Assembly: GCA_039583875.1 (NCBI GenBank)
Contig: CM077150.1
Coordinates: forward strand, 184,330,375 to 184,394,374
DNA length: 64,000 bases
Reading direction: 5' to 3'
Source of the DNA: Platanthera guangdongensis
Taxonomy: Eukaryota > Streptophyta > Magnoliopsida > Asparagales > Orchidaceae
Positions 19,318 through 30,944 of the stretch are shown piece by piece (the stretch's first letter is position 1; each line of letters opens with the position of its first letter). The notes under the pieces are model-generated. The model was not told where the DNA came from, searched no databases, and worked only from the letters and a program-made list of their open reading frames with translations. Position numbers and translations under genes: made by a program.

Positions 19318-21528
19318 TCAAATAACACATGTCAGGCAAAAGAAGGTCTTCGGGAACCTTGGAAAAGCATTAGTCAAAGAAGGTGGAAAAGTTTCGACAT
19401 CAACATTCAACATACCTCCAGTGGAAACCGTAAGAGAGCGCGATCCACGACCCAGCTCATCCCTCAAACCATTAGAAAACATAGTGGACGAAATAAACGG
19501 AGAGGCAAATAAGTCAAGTGGTGGAGAAACATAAGGCGTTAAATCCAAAACATTGAAAATGGGGTATATACCCCAATCGGTGGGTATCTCCAAAAGATAA
19601 GCATTTTCTCCTAACTTCATTAAAATTCGGAAAGGACTAGCTCGCCAATTCGCTAACTTTTTTAGGGAGCCCGAAGGCAACCGTTCAGGAATGAGACGCG
19701 CCAAGACCAAATCATCAACATTAAATTGAGATACTCTTCTATGTACGTTAGCATTAGATTTATAAAATGCATGTTGGGGGGTAAACGTTTCATGAATGTG
19801 CTTATGTAAATTGTGAATTTGGAGCCTGAATTCTTGTGCAAAATCACTTGATTTATACGTTGGATGTAACGAAACTAAATCAGGTGGCATCGGTGATAAA
19901 TAGTCTAATTGATTTAATTTATATTGAAAGTTTAGCGGACACAAACCAATGGGCACACCCATCACGAAATCTGAAATGGGCACAATAGACGACCTCATCG
20001 TAAGCATAAAATCAGAGAATTGATTATTCATAGGACGTCTGAAGGATACAAAACTACAAAAATTTGTGACAAGACTGAACACGAATTCTATCAACTCACT
20101 AATACCTATCTTACGAAACCTGCCCAACGGAGGGGTTACTAACGTAGACAATACCAACTGTCTTGGACTAGATATAATAAATTCGTGTCCTAAAATATGT
20201 GCTAGTTGGGTCAATGGAGCGGGAGGGAGGGTCAGTAAAATCACACCCAGGAGAGAATCAAAATCATCATGAACTTCATGCGATGGAGACAACATCAAAG
20301 GATGCTCATCCGGGTCTACATCAATAACGTCATCCAAAAGGACAACTCCCTCGCTAGGAAATTCTTCCAACACACTAGATACGTCATCCAAATCAAAATC
20401 AATAAAGGTCTCAGAAATGGGCAAAATCGAACCCGGCAAAATTTCTAATTCATTTTGAGTTTCAGGCAATGATGATAACATCAAAGAAATATCTTTCGGG
20501 TTCTCAGCGCTAAAGACATCCAAAAATAACCTTCCCTCATAAGGTAAATCTTCCAACACTGTAGGTACATCTACTAACATAGAATCATCAGAATATTCCT
20601 CAGCTACCATATGTGACGGATTATGAATAACGTCGAGGGTAGACCGAGTAATCCCATGGGGTGACACTTTAGAGGGGAGTTCCTCTTCCATGTCACTGGG
20701 GTAACCAAACTCCTCGTCATCACTAAGCTCATCAATTAAGTCGGTCTCACCCACAGTGGCGGGCTCAGTCTTAGACACTACCGCAGACTCATCAGGAGAG
20801 TCAACGACTAGATCAGGCAGCTCAGGAGGAGACTCAAAAATAACTACGGGTGTATTCGGAATAGGACGCACAATAGAGCCAAGATCAGATACACCACTAA
20901 ACTCACATGTCGTAATCATTTGTCTGCTCCTACAGATAGGACTACTCTCACCATGCGGGCTCATGGAAGTCCTAGCAGTCACTTGTACAGAACTAGGGAT
21001 AGGGGACCTCACCTTTTCATTTCCTTCATAGGTGGGTGCATGTATGTTATGGGTAGCTCTACCAACCTGTGGAAAGGGTCTATACTGAGGGACTATGTCA
21101 CTCCAATCATCAGATATGGGTCTAGTGCCCTGGCGTAACGTAGCCGCTTCATCAAACATCCATGCAGGAGCATACCGATCGGTGAGGAGGCTCTTCATGA
21201 TCGGCCAGCCTATAGAAGACCCAATATGTCTTTCCTCGTTGAACCAAAAAGTCTGGGCTCGACCCACTAACTGCTTGCTCGCCACTGGGACCTTGTGGAG
21301 GTCCCATAGACAAAGACACTCGAAATAACGTTCCATCCCAACAACCTAATTAAGGAAGATCTGAGGACCTCCCAATCCATCGTAGGTGGGTGCAACATTC
21401 CTAGATGACCTAAAAACGTTAACTTCTCGCTCAGGGCAACAGTTCAGATGATAGTGGGGTTGACTAGGGGGTGGTGGTGCCGCTTGGTTAGCCTTTAGTT
21501 GCCTAAACAAGTCCTTACTCTCATCCAT
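19318..21528 (-). CDS. Gag/linker/integrase-C-terminus fusion protein of element D
   Basis: On the minus strand an ATG at 21528 starts MDESKDLFRQLK. A single TAG at 21346-21348 (TGG in relatives) is followed in frame by 672 open codons from ATG 21336. Order: capsid N-terminus (MERYFECLCLWDLHKV, FWFNEERHIG, MFDEAATLRQG); a Ser/Pro and acidic region; two imperfect copies of an about 64-residue unit (VLEDLPYEGRLFLDVF and VLEEFPSEGVVLLDDV, each ending near LPGSILP or LLGVILL) that resembles the protease-RT linker; then the integrase C-terminus (IHNLHKHIHE, VDDLVLARLIPERLPSG, IFNVLDLTPYVSPP). The zinc knuckle, protease, RT, RNase H and integrase core are absent. The frame stayed open although surrounding pol genes did not. 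A structural or packaging role is inference. Confidence 0.85.
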
Positions 21529-21960
21529 TATAGGTGAATGAACATGTTTCCTTACATTCTACATGGATCCAGAAGATTTGAATCGAGAAACGTTAACATC
21601 ATGGTCCATTTTAGTGGTGACGGGACAGAAAATTTTCTACTCGAATCTGATGCACATGCGCAATGGAATAATGACTCTGATCCTATATAATTATTATAGA
21701 TGGAATTGTTCCCGCTAAACCACTAAGGCAATGAATAATTTTTTTTGTATTTTCTTGCTCAAAAAAATATAAGGTTGATTAAAATTTTTTTAAAAAAATT
21801 TGACTGAAAAATAAGAAATTTACACCGCTATTGGCAGACCACAAATATTTTTTTGTTAAATTTTCAAATAAACGAACTAGAAACATACGTGCCGACGTGC
21901 AAATAAAAGGGGGAGGGTGTCAATTAAGAAATTGACGTGAACCTCCCTCTGATACCAAAT
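21529..21960 (-). other. Leader and primer-binding site of element D
   Basis: The PBS TGGTATCAGAGG is on the minus strand at 21946-21957, three bases from the LTR. The AT-rich leader at about 21770-21856 aligns with B's leader (12220-12300), sharing CTGAAAAATAA and TATTGGCAGACCA. Near 21607 an upstream in-frame ATG (MDHDVNVSRFKSSGSM) runs into TAG before joining the main frame, so the original Gag start may be there. Confidence 0.75.
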
Positions 21961-23381
21961 TGATGCAGGCTACGATTCCTGACGAGCCGCAACGGACAAA
22001 GACACTGAATTGTTCTCACTCGTTTCAATTCTACGCTCGCACAATTTAAACGCAGCGCACCCGATTCACAATAATATCAACCTAATGCTAACGTACGGGT
22101 TCGCTACACCCTTATAGATCAAATAGAGGCGATGAACCAATATTCTCTCAAGTGAAATGGATCGACCCGATCCGTTCGAGCGTGTGTTGTACCAAAAGAG
22201 ATCCACCAAAAGTAAATGATTCGGAAATGGTAGATCTCTCCCAACAAAAAGAAAACGAGATCCGTCAATCCTCACGAACTTAAAATAGATCAAAAGAAGA
22301 TAACAATATCGTTCGGATCAAAACCACGATGAATTCAAAAGTTCGGAAGCAACGCCAAAGAAAACCACCACAAGATCTATCTAAGAGGGAATCACACAAG
22401 AGTAGTAATTTTCGTTACCCCAATCGGAATAGATGATTCCGATGAAAAATGGTTCGCTCTTCCACGGCTCCGCCGGAGTCACGCCGAACGGAGAGAAACT
22501 CGTCCACCTTCCTTGCTTCACGTCGGAGAAGGTTCGTCGTCGCCGAAGTTGTTGTCCTTGACCGAAATCACCCATGGAGGGGGAAAGGATATTGGCCGAA
22601 TTCTTCAAGTATAGGAGTTCTTTGATTTGTTACTCGTAGTGGAGAGGAGAAAGGATTTTGTGGAGAAGACAAGAGGAGGGAAGAGATGTGAAGAAGATGA
22701 GGCCTGCGGCCAAGAGAGGAGGAGAAACAAGGAGGGGCCAAAATTTGCCTTAGAGGGAAAAAGGAAAGAGGGGGAAAATTCAAAACTTGAATTCTAGATT
22801 TTTTTTTTCTTTTCATTCTTCTCTTCAATCCTTCATAAACATGGCCTTTTATAGCTTACACCACTCAATCTCCTCCATTCAAATAAAATAAACACATGAT
22901 GATTATATGCACTCATCATAAACATGATATAACAAATACAATAGCTAAATGCATGAAATAAAAACTCTCAAATTAAAACAATGAAACAAGAAAATTAATA
23001 AATATAATATAATACTATAATTATTAGATTATTGTCGCGACGATGGCGTTGTAGCGGCGATGACGTTGTAGCGATATTATTATCGCGACGATGGCGTTGT
23101 AGGAGCGATGGTGTTGTAGCAAAATAATTGTCACGGTGATGGCGTTGTAGCGGCGATGGCGTGCATCAAAATTATTGTTGCAGCATCGTCCATCCGAGTT
23201 TTCAAACGTACGGTTGCGGCGACGATCAACATAATGCATGGACCCGGCGCCGCCATGGAGCTCGCCAAAGAACTCGTCAGCACCATCTGCAACGACATCA
23301 TGAACAAATGACGGTACATCATCGCCACAAATCAAACGGTCAAGATCATCACGAGCAAATGGTGGGACAATGTCGCCATCA
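21961..23381 (-). repeat. 5' LTR of element D
   Basis: This is the partner of 17771-19190. Its right edge ...TGTCGCCATCA is followed by the target duplication CTACT and then A's integrase frame (ATCACCAAGTGC). The about 48-bp tandem repeat recurs at about 23031-23180. Confidence 0.95.
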
Positions 23382-23386
23382 CTACT

Positions 23387-25506
23387 ATCACCAAGTGCCA
23401 CAAAAAGACTCCCTATGAGACTGTGAAGGGCAGAAAACCAAATTTATCCTATTTCAGGATCTTTGGTTGTAAGTGCTATATACTTAACAATGACAAGTCT
23501 TATCTAACAAAGTTTGCTGCCAAATCCCAAGAGGGGATCTTTGTTGGGTACATCAACAATAGTAAGGCTTATAGGGTCTATAACTTGATTACTCAAGTTG
23601 TAGAAGAGTCTATACATGTAGTCTTTGATGAAGCAAGACTGATTAACAGTGAGTTGCCAAGTAGTGTATGCAGCTCTACAGGTATAAATGAGAAGATGGA
23701 CAAGCTTACCATTATAGAAGGTTCTACTGCAACTCAGCAAGTGGAAAATGGTGGCTGCTGCACAGGGGGAGTACAAGACTCTCTAGATACTGAAGAAGAC
23801 CAAGAGGTGCAGCTAAATGAAGAGGCTGGAGGTGCTCAACATGAAGATAAACTGCCTCCAGCAAATAGACACTTAAAGGATCACCCAGCAAATCAGATAA
23901 TTGCTGATCCAAGACAAGGAGTGCAAACTAGAAGCAAGAATCTGAGCACTGTTCTTTACTCCAGTTTCCTATCACAAGTGGAACCAAAGAAATTTGAAGA
24001 AGCAGTTCTAGACCCTCACTGGATTGATGTCATGCAAGAGGAGCTGAATCAGTTCAGAAGATGCAAGGTCTGGAAGCTAGTTCCTAAACCCAAAGACCAC
24101 AACATTATTGGAACAAAGTGGATCTTTAGTAACAAAATGGATGAGAATGGAATCATTATAAAGAATAAAGCTAGACTTTTTGCAAAAGGATATAGGCAGG
24201 AAGAAGGTATTGATTTTGATCAAACCTTTGCCCCAGTAGCAAGACTTGAGGCAATCAGGATGTTCCTTGCCTATGCAACATATCAAGGGTTTAAGGTATT
24301 CCAAATGGATGTTAAGTCAGCTTTCCTAAATGGAGATCTAAAGGAAGAAGTCTATGTAAAGCAACCCTCAGGTTTTGTTGATCCTCTTAAACCTGATTAT
24401 GTTTATAAACTTAGGAAGGCATTGTATGGGTTGAAATAAGCCCCAAGGGCTTGGTATGAAACCCTGTCTAGTTTTCTCCTTGAGAACAAATTCTCAAGGG
24501 GGAAATAGACAAGACTCTATTCCTTAGGAAATCTAAAGGCAAGATTATCCTAGTCCAAATATATGTGGATGACATAATATTTGGGTCTACAAAAAGTAAT
24601 CTTTGCAGAAAGTTTGCCAAACTTATGCAAGGAAAATTTGAAATGAGCAGTATGGGAGAACTTAAGTTCTTCTTGGGTCTCCAAGTAAGACATACTGAAG
24701 ATGGCCTGTCCATATGTCAGTCTAAGTTCACCCTAGAGTTGATAAAGAAGTATGGTATGGAATCATCCACTACCATGAAAACTCCTATGGGGTCAAGTAT
24801 GTCTTTAAGCAAAGATGATGAAGGAAAACCTGTAGATGAAACTTTGTATAGAGGGATAGTTAGCTCCCTTCTATATTTGACTGCTAGTAGAACAGATATC
24901 ATGTATGCTACATGTGTCTGTGCTAGGTACCAAGCATGCCCTAAAGAATCTCATCTGACTGCAGTCAAAAGGATTTTGAGATATCTTAAGGGCACACCTT
25001 ATCTAGGCCTTTGGTACCCTAGGAATGAAGATTTTGTACTGACAGGTTATTCATATGCAGATTTTGTAGGCTGCAAGGAAGATAGGAAGAGTACTACAGG
25101 AACCTATCAATTTCTAGGTGGAAGGCTGGTGTCATGGAGTAGTAAGAAGCAGATCAGTGTGGCAATCTCCACAGCTGAGTCAGAATATGTTGCTGCAGGA
25201 AGCTACTGTGCACAACTTTTATGGATTCAACATCAGCTAGTAGACTATGGTATTCAAGTAAGTAGAACACCATTACTTTGTGATTCTACAAGTGTAATTT
25301 CTATATCCAATAATCCTGTCTCACATAGTAGTACTAAGCATATAGAAATTAGATACCATTTTCTTAGAGAATATGTAGAAAAAGAGGACATTTTCTTAGA
25401 ATATGTTAAAACAGATAATCAGATTGCTGATATGTTTACTAAACCTCTAGATGAAACCAAATTCAATAAGTTTAAAATAGAATTAGGAATGTTAAACTTA
25501 GAATAG
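23387..25506 (+). pseudogene. pol (IN-RT-RH): Integrase C-terminus, RT and RNase H of element A
   Basis: The frame resumes from 17770 across D. The integrase tail is [33 protein letters not shown] follows with [44 protein letters not shown] and KALYGLK. A TAA at 24437-24439 and a one-base frameshift near 24500 break it. The RT active site [11 protein letters not shown] is at about 24557. RNase H has ISTAESEYVAAGS and LCDSTSVISI, and the end is TKPLDETKFNKFKIELGMLN before TAG at 25504. The order IN before RT defines Ty1/copia. The product is inactive through the upstream stops. Confidence 0.94.
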
Positions 25507-26024
25507 TTTCATAAAATTGGCTAAGTAAAATGGTGTCGACACAAGGAGTTGTCTGTGTCGACACAAAGAAGTGGTGTCGACATTTTAGAGAAATGGTGTC
25601 GACACATCTAGAAAGTGTGTGTCGACACTTCAGAGAATTAGTGTCGACACATCCAGAGTAGGTGTCAACACATCCAGGGTGGTGTCGACACATCCAGGGT
25701 GGTGTCGACACTTAGGTTTCACACTGATTTCATCGAGTGAAGTATCGACTAATCGTCGAATGCAGATGTATAAGTGTCGATACATCATAATTGGTGTCGA
25801 CATATAGTAGTCAACATCGATTTCGAGACATTAGACGTAAGTGTCGACACTTTTCAACATTGTCGACACATTTAGAGTATTTTGACGCGCCTTTTCACCT
25901 TTGATTTTAGAAAGGTATAAATAGGTCTTCAACATTGTTTGCCGACACGCTCTCCATAGTTTCGAGACCAAACTTGTGTGTCGACACTCCCTCTCCTCTA
26001 AAATCAGGATTTCTCAAAACCCTA
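25507..26024. repeat. TGTCGACA array in the pol-to-ORF3 spacer of element A
   Basis: About 12 exact TGTCGACA palindromes lie between 25532 and 25988, with one-base variants between. Near 25731-25765 a different cluster appears: CATCGAGTGAAG, ATCGACT and ATCGTCGAATGCAG. These match motifs of F's LTR and of E's spacer. The position, just upstream of ORF3, repeats the LTR arrangement and could serve an internal promoter. No gene is seen here. Confidence 0.88.
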
Positions 26025-28855
26025 ATGGCGCCTAAGCTTGAGGAGAACGTGAATGAAGGATATGAGCTAGTACGACATGCCTTTGACGATGCGGAATCTG
26101 AAATTAAGGAGACAGTAACACTAATTACAGAGAATGGATTGGAGTATCTAGTGTCTGAGCCAACCAAGATTTGGAAGAAGGAGGTACTCGAATTCTTTAG
26201 TGCAGCTACCCTTGATGAAACTGGACTCAAGATTAAGTCCACAGTCCATGGGGAAAAAGTAAAAATCACCCATAAAATCTAAGAAAAGTTCTACATCTAC
26301 CTAGAACTAAAGAAGAGGAAGATGTACCTGCATCAAAGATAAGGGAGGCACTGCAATGGTGTGGCCTAGATTCAAACATGAAGATTAGATCAATTTTTAA
26401 CAGGAAAGGGATGAACATGCAAGGAAAGTTTTTATCTGAAGTAGTTGGGAAGGTGATTCTGAGCAAGCCAGGTGGGCATGATAGAATATCAGCTCACATG
26501 TTCAACCTAATGACAAGAATCATTTTTAAACTACAAACTGATTGGTCAGTAGTGATGTTTGAAAAGATAAAGGACAGTCTCAAGAAGCTCAATCTGGGTA
26601 GGATTATGAGTTTGTACTTGGCCGAAAGTATTCTAGAAGTCATGAACCAAGCTGCTGGTTCTAAGATAAACCACATGAGGAAGATGGATATCATAATTAT
26701 CTCAAGATGGGATAGGGTGTTAACCAAGGACATGCTTACTCCAGAGAAGGCAACACCTCCACAGAAGAAGAAGAAAGCCATAATGGCTCCTGAATCATCC
26801 AGTAGCTCAGAGGAGCAAGTAGTTTTCAGTTCTAATGAAGAAGCTGATAATACTGGAAGGTCACCAATAAGGAATGAAGATGCACAGAGGCAGGGGGAGT
26901 AACCTTCTGCTAGCCTCATCCACCTGGATCCACTCCAGGGGGAGCCTTAACATGTGGCTGAGCCTACTCACTTGGACAGTTAAATGACAACTCAAACAAT
27001 TCTTGAGGTAATACATGAAGTTAATCAATCAAATTTCCATATAGAATATGAAGTATTAACTGAGTCTTTAATTGATGTTGATCAGCAAACTCATTTAAAT
27101 AGTCAACCAGAAGATGTTGTCATGTAAGATACATCAGTTGCTGATAATGCTCCTGAGATAAGAGATTCTCCAGTCCCTACTCAACGGGAGTTTACTCTAG
27201 AAGAGTTGTTCCCTGATTTATTACAGACTGATTTTGAGGGAGAGAGAGCAGCTTTTGAGGGGGAGCAGGTAGATATTGAGGGGGAGCATGTTAGGTCTCA
27301 GGAGGAGACTGCAAGAAATAAAGAGGAGCAAATTAGAAATGAGAATGAGGAGCAAAGGACACAGGGGGAGCTACCAAGGAATGAGAAGGAATTGCCTCCT
27401 AGTCCTAAGGAAAGGGTAGATATTGTCAGTACTTCTACTTCTGAGGATGAAGAAGTTGCTCAAGCCAAGAAAAGGAAGCTCATGGTCTTCAAAAGAAGGA
27501 GCCAGAGCTACAAGAAGGCACTGCAAACAGTTGCTCCACAACCTGCCCCAATAGCTGATTACAGCACTTTGTTGGTGGCTTTGCAGATCAAAATGGATGA
27601 GCAAAGGAAGGCTTTATAAAAATATATGGATGAAGGACATAAATCACTTCAATTTGATCTGGCTCAAGACATAAAATCTATAAGATTTGAAGTGAATCAA
27701 AATAAGAAGGAAATGACTGACTTTTTTCATAAAGGAGGTCATGTAGTGGTTTATCTGGCCACTCATCAAGAGAAGATAAAGTCACAGATTGATGATATGG
27801 TAGTAAAACAAGGATATGTCCTGGAAAATCAGATTCGGATGAATGATAATCTGACTGCTTCTCATAATGTAATTGTTACTGAAATAAAGAACATTTCAAC
27901 TACCCCACCTGCTGATAATTCTACAGCCAAGCTAGAGTTTGATAAGGAAAAGTTTGATAAGGATTCCAGGCAGGCATAACTGCTGTAAAAACTGCTATTA
28001 AAGATTCTCAAAAGGTTATTTTTGGACTGCTGTTGAAGTTGAGGGGTTTTTATAAAGATGGAGTAAATTATATGGATGAACAGATCAGGTTTCAGAAGGA
28101 TGATCTTAGAGATCATGTGGCTAGAGAAGTCATAAAGGGGGAGAGGGTGTTAGTCAAAGCAGGCTCTGACCATGCTAAATGGATTTCAAACAGCATCAGA
28201 GCCACCCTTGGATATCCACCCATGTGTGATGATGATAATGTTGATGAATCTGGTATAAACCCTGCTATTTTTGGAGGAGAGCCTGCTGAAATTGCTCAAG
28301 TCATTTATCATCCTGCAGATTTTGAAATGATACATCAAGAAGTCCAGTCTATGTATAGCCCTCCTGAAGGAAATCAAAATGTGATCATTGAGAAAGTAGA
28401 CAAGCCTATGTCAGATGCAGTTTTGAAAGAGCAAGAAGTTCTATTGTCAAAGAAGAGATTCAGAGAACAGGCAGAGTTAAGGCCTGATTTTGAATAGTGG
28501 AGCTCAACGTCTAGAAATATAATATTGACTGCTTGGAAAGCTGCAAAGGTTAATTTCCTAGAAAGGGGCAAATGGTACTCTGACCAAGAATGGAGAAAAC
28601 ATGAAGCCAGGTAAGAGGCTATTGTACAATACAGAAGAAAGACTAAACTTGGGAAGCTACCTCCTAATGTACAGGGGCCTAAAAAGTATTTTCCTAAGCC
28701 TTATCATTATTTTGAGAGACAAAAGATAAGGGCTGAAGAACTAAAGAAGCAAGATCTTAGGGGGAAGAAGCCTGCTGATGACATTGATGCTCCAGTTCAA
28801 GCCAAGATTCAATCAGGCAATGACATTGTCATCAAGGAGCCAGAGCAACCATAGA
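26025..28855 (+). pseudogene. Post-pol ORF (ORF3) of element A, plant-transposon-domain type
   Basis: ATG at 26025 (MAPKLEENVNEG) starts a sense-strand coding region. It is open to 26282, shifts frame near 26290, and then stays in one frame to 27979 with TAA stops at 26900 and 27617. It shifts again near 28000 and ends at TAG near 28853. The N-terminal part (VLEFFSAATLDETG... KSTVHGEKV, then ISAHMFNLMTRIIFKLQTDW and LGRIMSLYLAESILE) resembles the domain annotated in plants as putative plant transposon protein. The middle is acidic and Glu-rich (EGEQVDIEGEH). The C-terminal part is helical and charged (FHKGGHVVVYLATHQEKIKS). Sireviruses carry such ORFs, often called envelope-like. I see no signal peptide or clear membrane span, so that name is not supported here. 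Confidence 0.72.
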
Positions 28856-29120
28856 ATAAAATTTTCTTAAGTTTACAAATTTGTAATGATTTGTGTTGAA
28901 ATCCATGTACACTTTTGATTAACGAAACTTTTGATAGTTGAAACAAATCTTTTATGATTGCTCATTGTGTTAGCATTAACATTTTGTGATAAAATATTTT
29001 ATATGCTTTGTTTCAGTAATTACCCTGTCATATAATGTTGTTATACATCATATTGTGTATTTGTTATGAATGGTGTATATCATTGACTAAGGGTTATGAC
29101 TTCTCCAAATAGGGGGAGAT
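28856..29120 (+). other. 3' untranslated region and polypurine tract of element A
   Basis: An AT-rich spacer without ORFs ends in AGGGGGAGAT (29111-29120), directly before the 3' LTR. The same ten bases precede E's 3' LTR. Confidence 0.85.
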
Positions 29121-30944
29121 TGTTGGGTACATTGGAAAATGTGTACCAGATTTGAAGAAGCCTCACCCTACTCAATGATATGCATCAAGGTGTATTTGAT
29201 GTGTTTTGAGTTTATCTGTACAGGTTAAGTAACTGCAGGATTGCAGGAATAATTCTAAGTCCATGTGTCGACACCTAGAGAAGCAGTGTCGACACTTATG
29301 AAGGCTTGTGTCGACACTAGAGAAAAGCTATGTCGACACTTGGAGTAAATTATGTCAACACCAGGAAAGGCAGAGTCGACACCAGAAGAAAAGTGTCGAC
29401 ACATATAGGGAGTGTTGACACACTGTGAAGAATTGTCAACATAAATTGTGTCGACACTTAGAAGCAGTGTCGACACCCAGAGAAGATTAGTCGACATCAA
29501 ATGTGTCGACACTAAGAGGCTGTGTAGACACTCAGCAAGCTTTAACAAAGTTAAAGTAAAAGAAGTACTTGTGTCGACACAAAGGAGATGTGTCGACACT
29601 CAGCAAGTTTCAACACAAGAAGGCATGTGTCGACACAAAGTAGATGTGTCGACACACAGCAGAATTCAACTAAGTGTTAAAGAAGAAGTATTTGTGTCAA
29701 CACACAAAATCGGTGTCGACACATTCAACAGAAGGCTTGTGTCGACACATAGAATCAGTGTCGACACATTCTGAAGAAGCAGTGTCGAGAAGCTGTTACA
29801 ACATCACAAAGAGTTGTGTCGACACCACCAAGGCTAGTGTCGACACTTAGTTAACTTGTGTCGACACTTGGTCTATTTGTGTCGACACATAATGAAGATC
29901 AGTCTCGACACTTTCAGATAGAGACAGTGATTTCAAGAAGTGACTGGATGACTTGACAACTGTCATTTCAACCGGTCTACCTCAATTGTCAAAGCTGTCA
30001 GAAAGTTGTTAGAAACCGGATCAGTCGGTTACCATGGAGGAAGACTATATAAAGGCTTCCTCCTTCAACATAAGAAGAATATTAATAGAAGAACAATTAC
30101 AACCAACTAATAACAACTAAGAGAGAAGTAATTATACAAAAGAAGTTGGAGAGAGAGAGCTCCATCTAAGAAAAGCAGTTGCTGAACCAGGCTGCAAAGA
30201 AAGTTCAAATTGATATCTGGATCTTAAGTCAGAAGCTTATTGAAGATCAACTTCACAGAAGATTCAACCCTACTGAGTTCAGAATCAAGAAGTTTTGAAG
30301 AAAGCTAAGGGAGGTTGATATCTACCAAGTTCTTTCAAGAACTCATCAAGAAGCCATCTATCCCCTCTATCTCTTTCAGGGTAGTGGTCATAAACTTTGT
30401 TTAATCAATTTTATGTAGGATCTATTATAGATCTGAGCTGTAAGCCTATATTATAAAGGCTGAGTGTAAGAGATTTAGATCTCTGAGTGTAGGTCTTGTT
30501 GAAGACTGAGTGGTAGTGCTTTGTGCCTGAGTTGTAGGAGACTGTGTTCTCTGAGTGTAGGTCTTGGTGATGGCTGAGGTAGGGCTATTTGCCTGAGTTG
30601 TAGGAGTGGGGACACTCTTGAGTTGTAGGAACCTGGTTTAGGTTCTGAGCTGCTGTAAGATCTGACGATCTGAGGTGAAGTGCAGAAGTTAGGACGAATC
30701 TAGTACACTGCTAGATAGGCGAAGGGGGAAAGTGGATGAACCTAGACCTTGGGGAACCACTATAAAAATCTGTGTGCACTTTATGTTTGATTGTTTCTGT
30801 GATTGCTGAGCTAGCTGTGCTGAATAGTTGTAGAATATTGCAAATATAGGTTTAATTGTACAAAGTTTCTGCCTTGAATTTAAAAAGGAAAAGTACACCT
30901 ATTCACCCCCCCCCCCTCTTGGTGGTTAGGCACTATTTCTTTCA
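29121..30944 (+). repeat. 3' LTR of element A
   Basis: At 1824 bp it aligns throughout with 12765-14586. The TGTCGACA array is at about 29265-29912, with several copies mutated independently of the 5' LTR. A C13 run at 30905-30917 replaces the mixed pyrimidine tract of the 5' copy. It is followed by the target duplication CTCCA. Confidence 0.95.

Larger units (their letters stand above)
17771..23381 (-). mobile_element. Element D: non-autonomous Ty3 retrotransposon in A's integrase
   Basis: LTRs are 17771-19190 and 21961-23381 (1420 and 1421 bp; TGATGCAGGC ... CGCCATCA on the plus strand) and the target duplication CTACT flanks both ends. On the minus strand it has a PBS TGGTATCAGAGG (21946-21957) and a PPT AGTGGGGGAGGAT (19191-19203). 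The only coding sequence is one long ORF that fuses Gag to the integrase C-terminus. There is no protease active site, RT, RNase H or integrase core, so movement would need proteins from elsewhere. Element B, with related LTR ends, leader and protein blocks, is the best candidate helper in view. Confidence 0.95.
12765..30944 (+). mobile_element. Element A: large Sirevirus-like Ty1/copia retrotransposon with post-pol ORF
   Basis: LTRs are 12765-14586 and 29121-30944 (TGTTGGGTA ... TTTCTTTCA) with target duplication CTCCA at 12760-12764 and 30945-30949. The PBS is at 14589 and the PPT AGGGGGAGAT at 29111-29120. Without D the element is about 12.6 kb, long for copia. Coding order: gag, protease, integrase, RT-RNase H, then an extra sense ORF region of nearly 3 kb, the layout known from Sireviruses. 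It is interrupted in integrase by D. LTR divergence is about 6% over the first 66 aligned bases, counted by eye. All frames carry stops or shifts. Confidence 0.95.

Noticed and set aside
18833..19339. ORFs on both strands at the U3 end of D's LTR, and at 23024-23418
   Set aside because: They consist of the about 48-bp tandem repeat (NAIVATII-like peptides) plus LTR sequence. The two LTR copies do not keep the frames beyond the repeat.
26025..28855. Calling A's post-pol ORF an envelope gene
   Set aside because: No signal peptide, fusion peptide or membrane anchor is visible, and the N-terminus looks like a plant transposon-associated domain.
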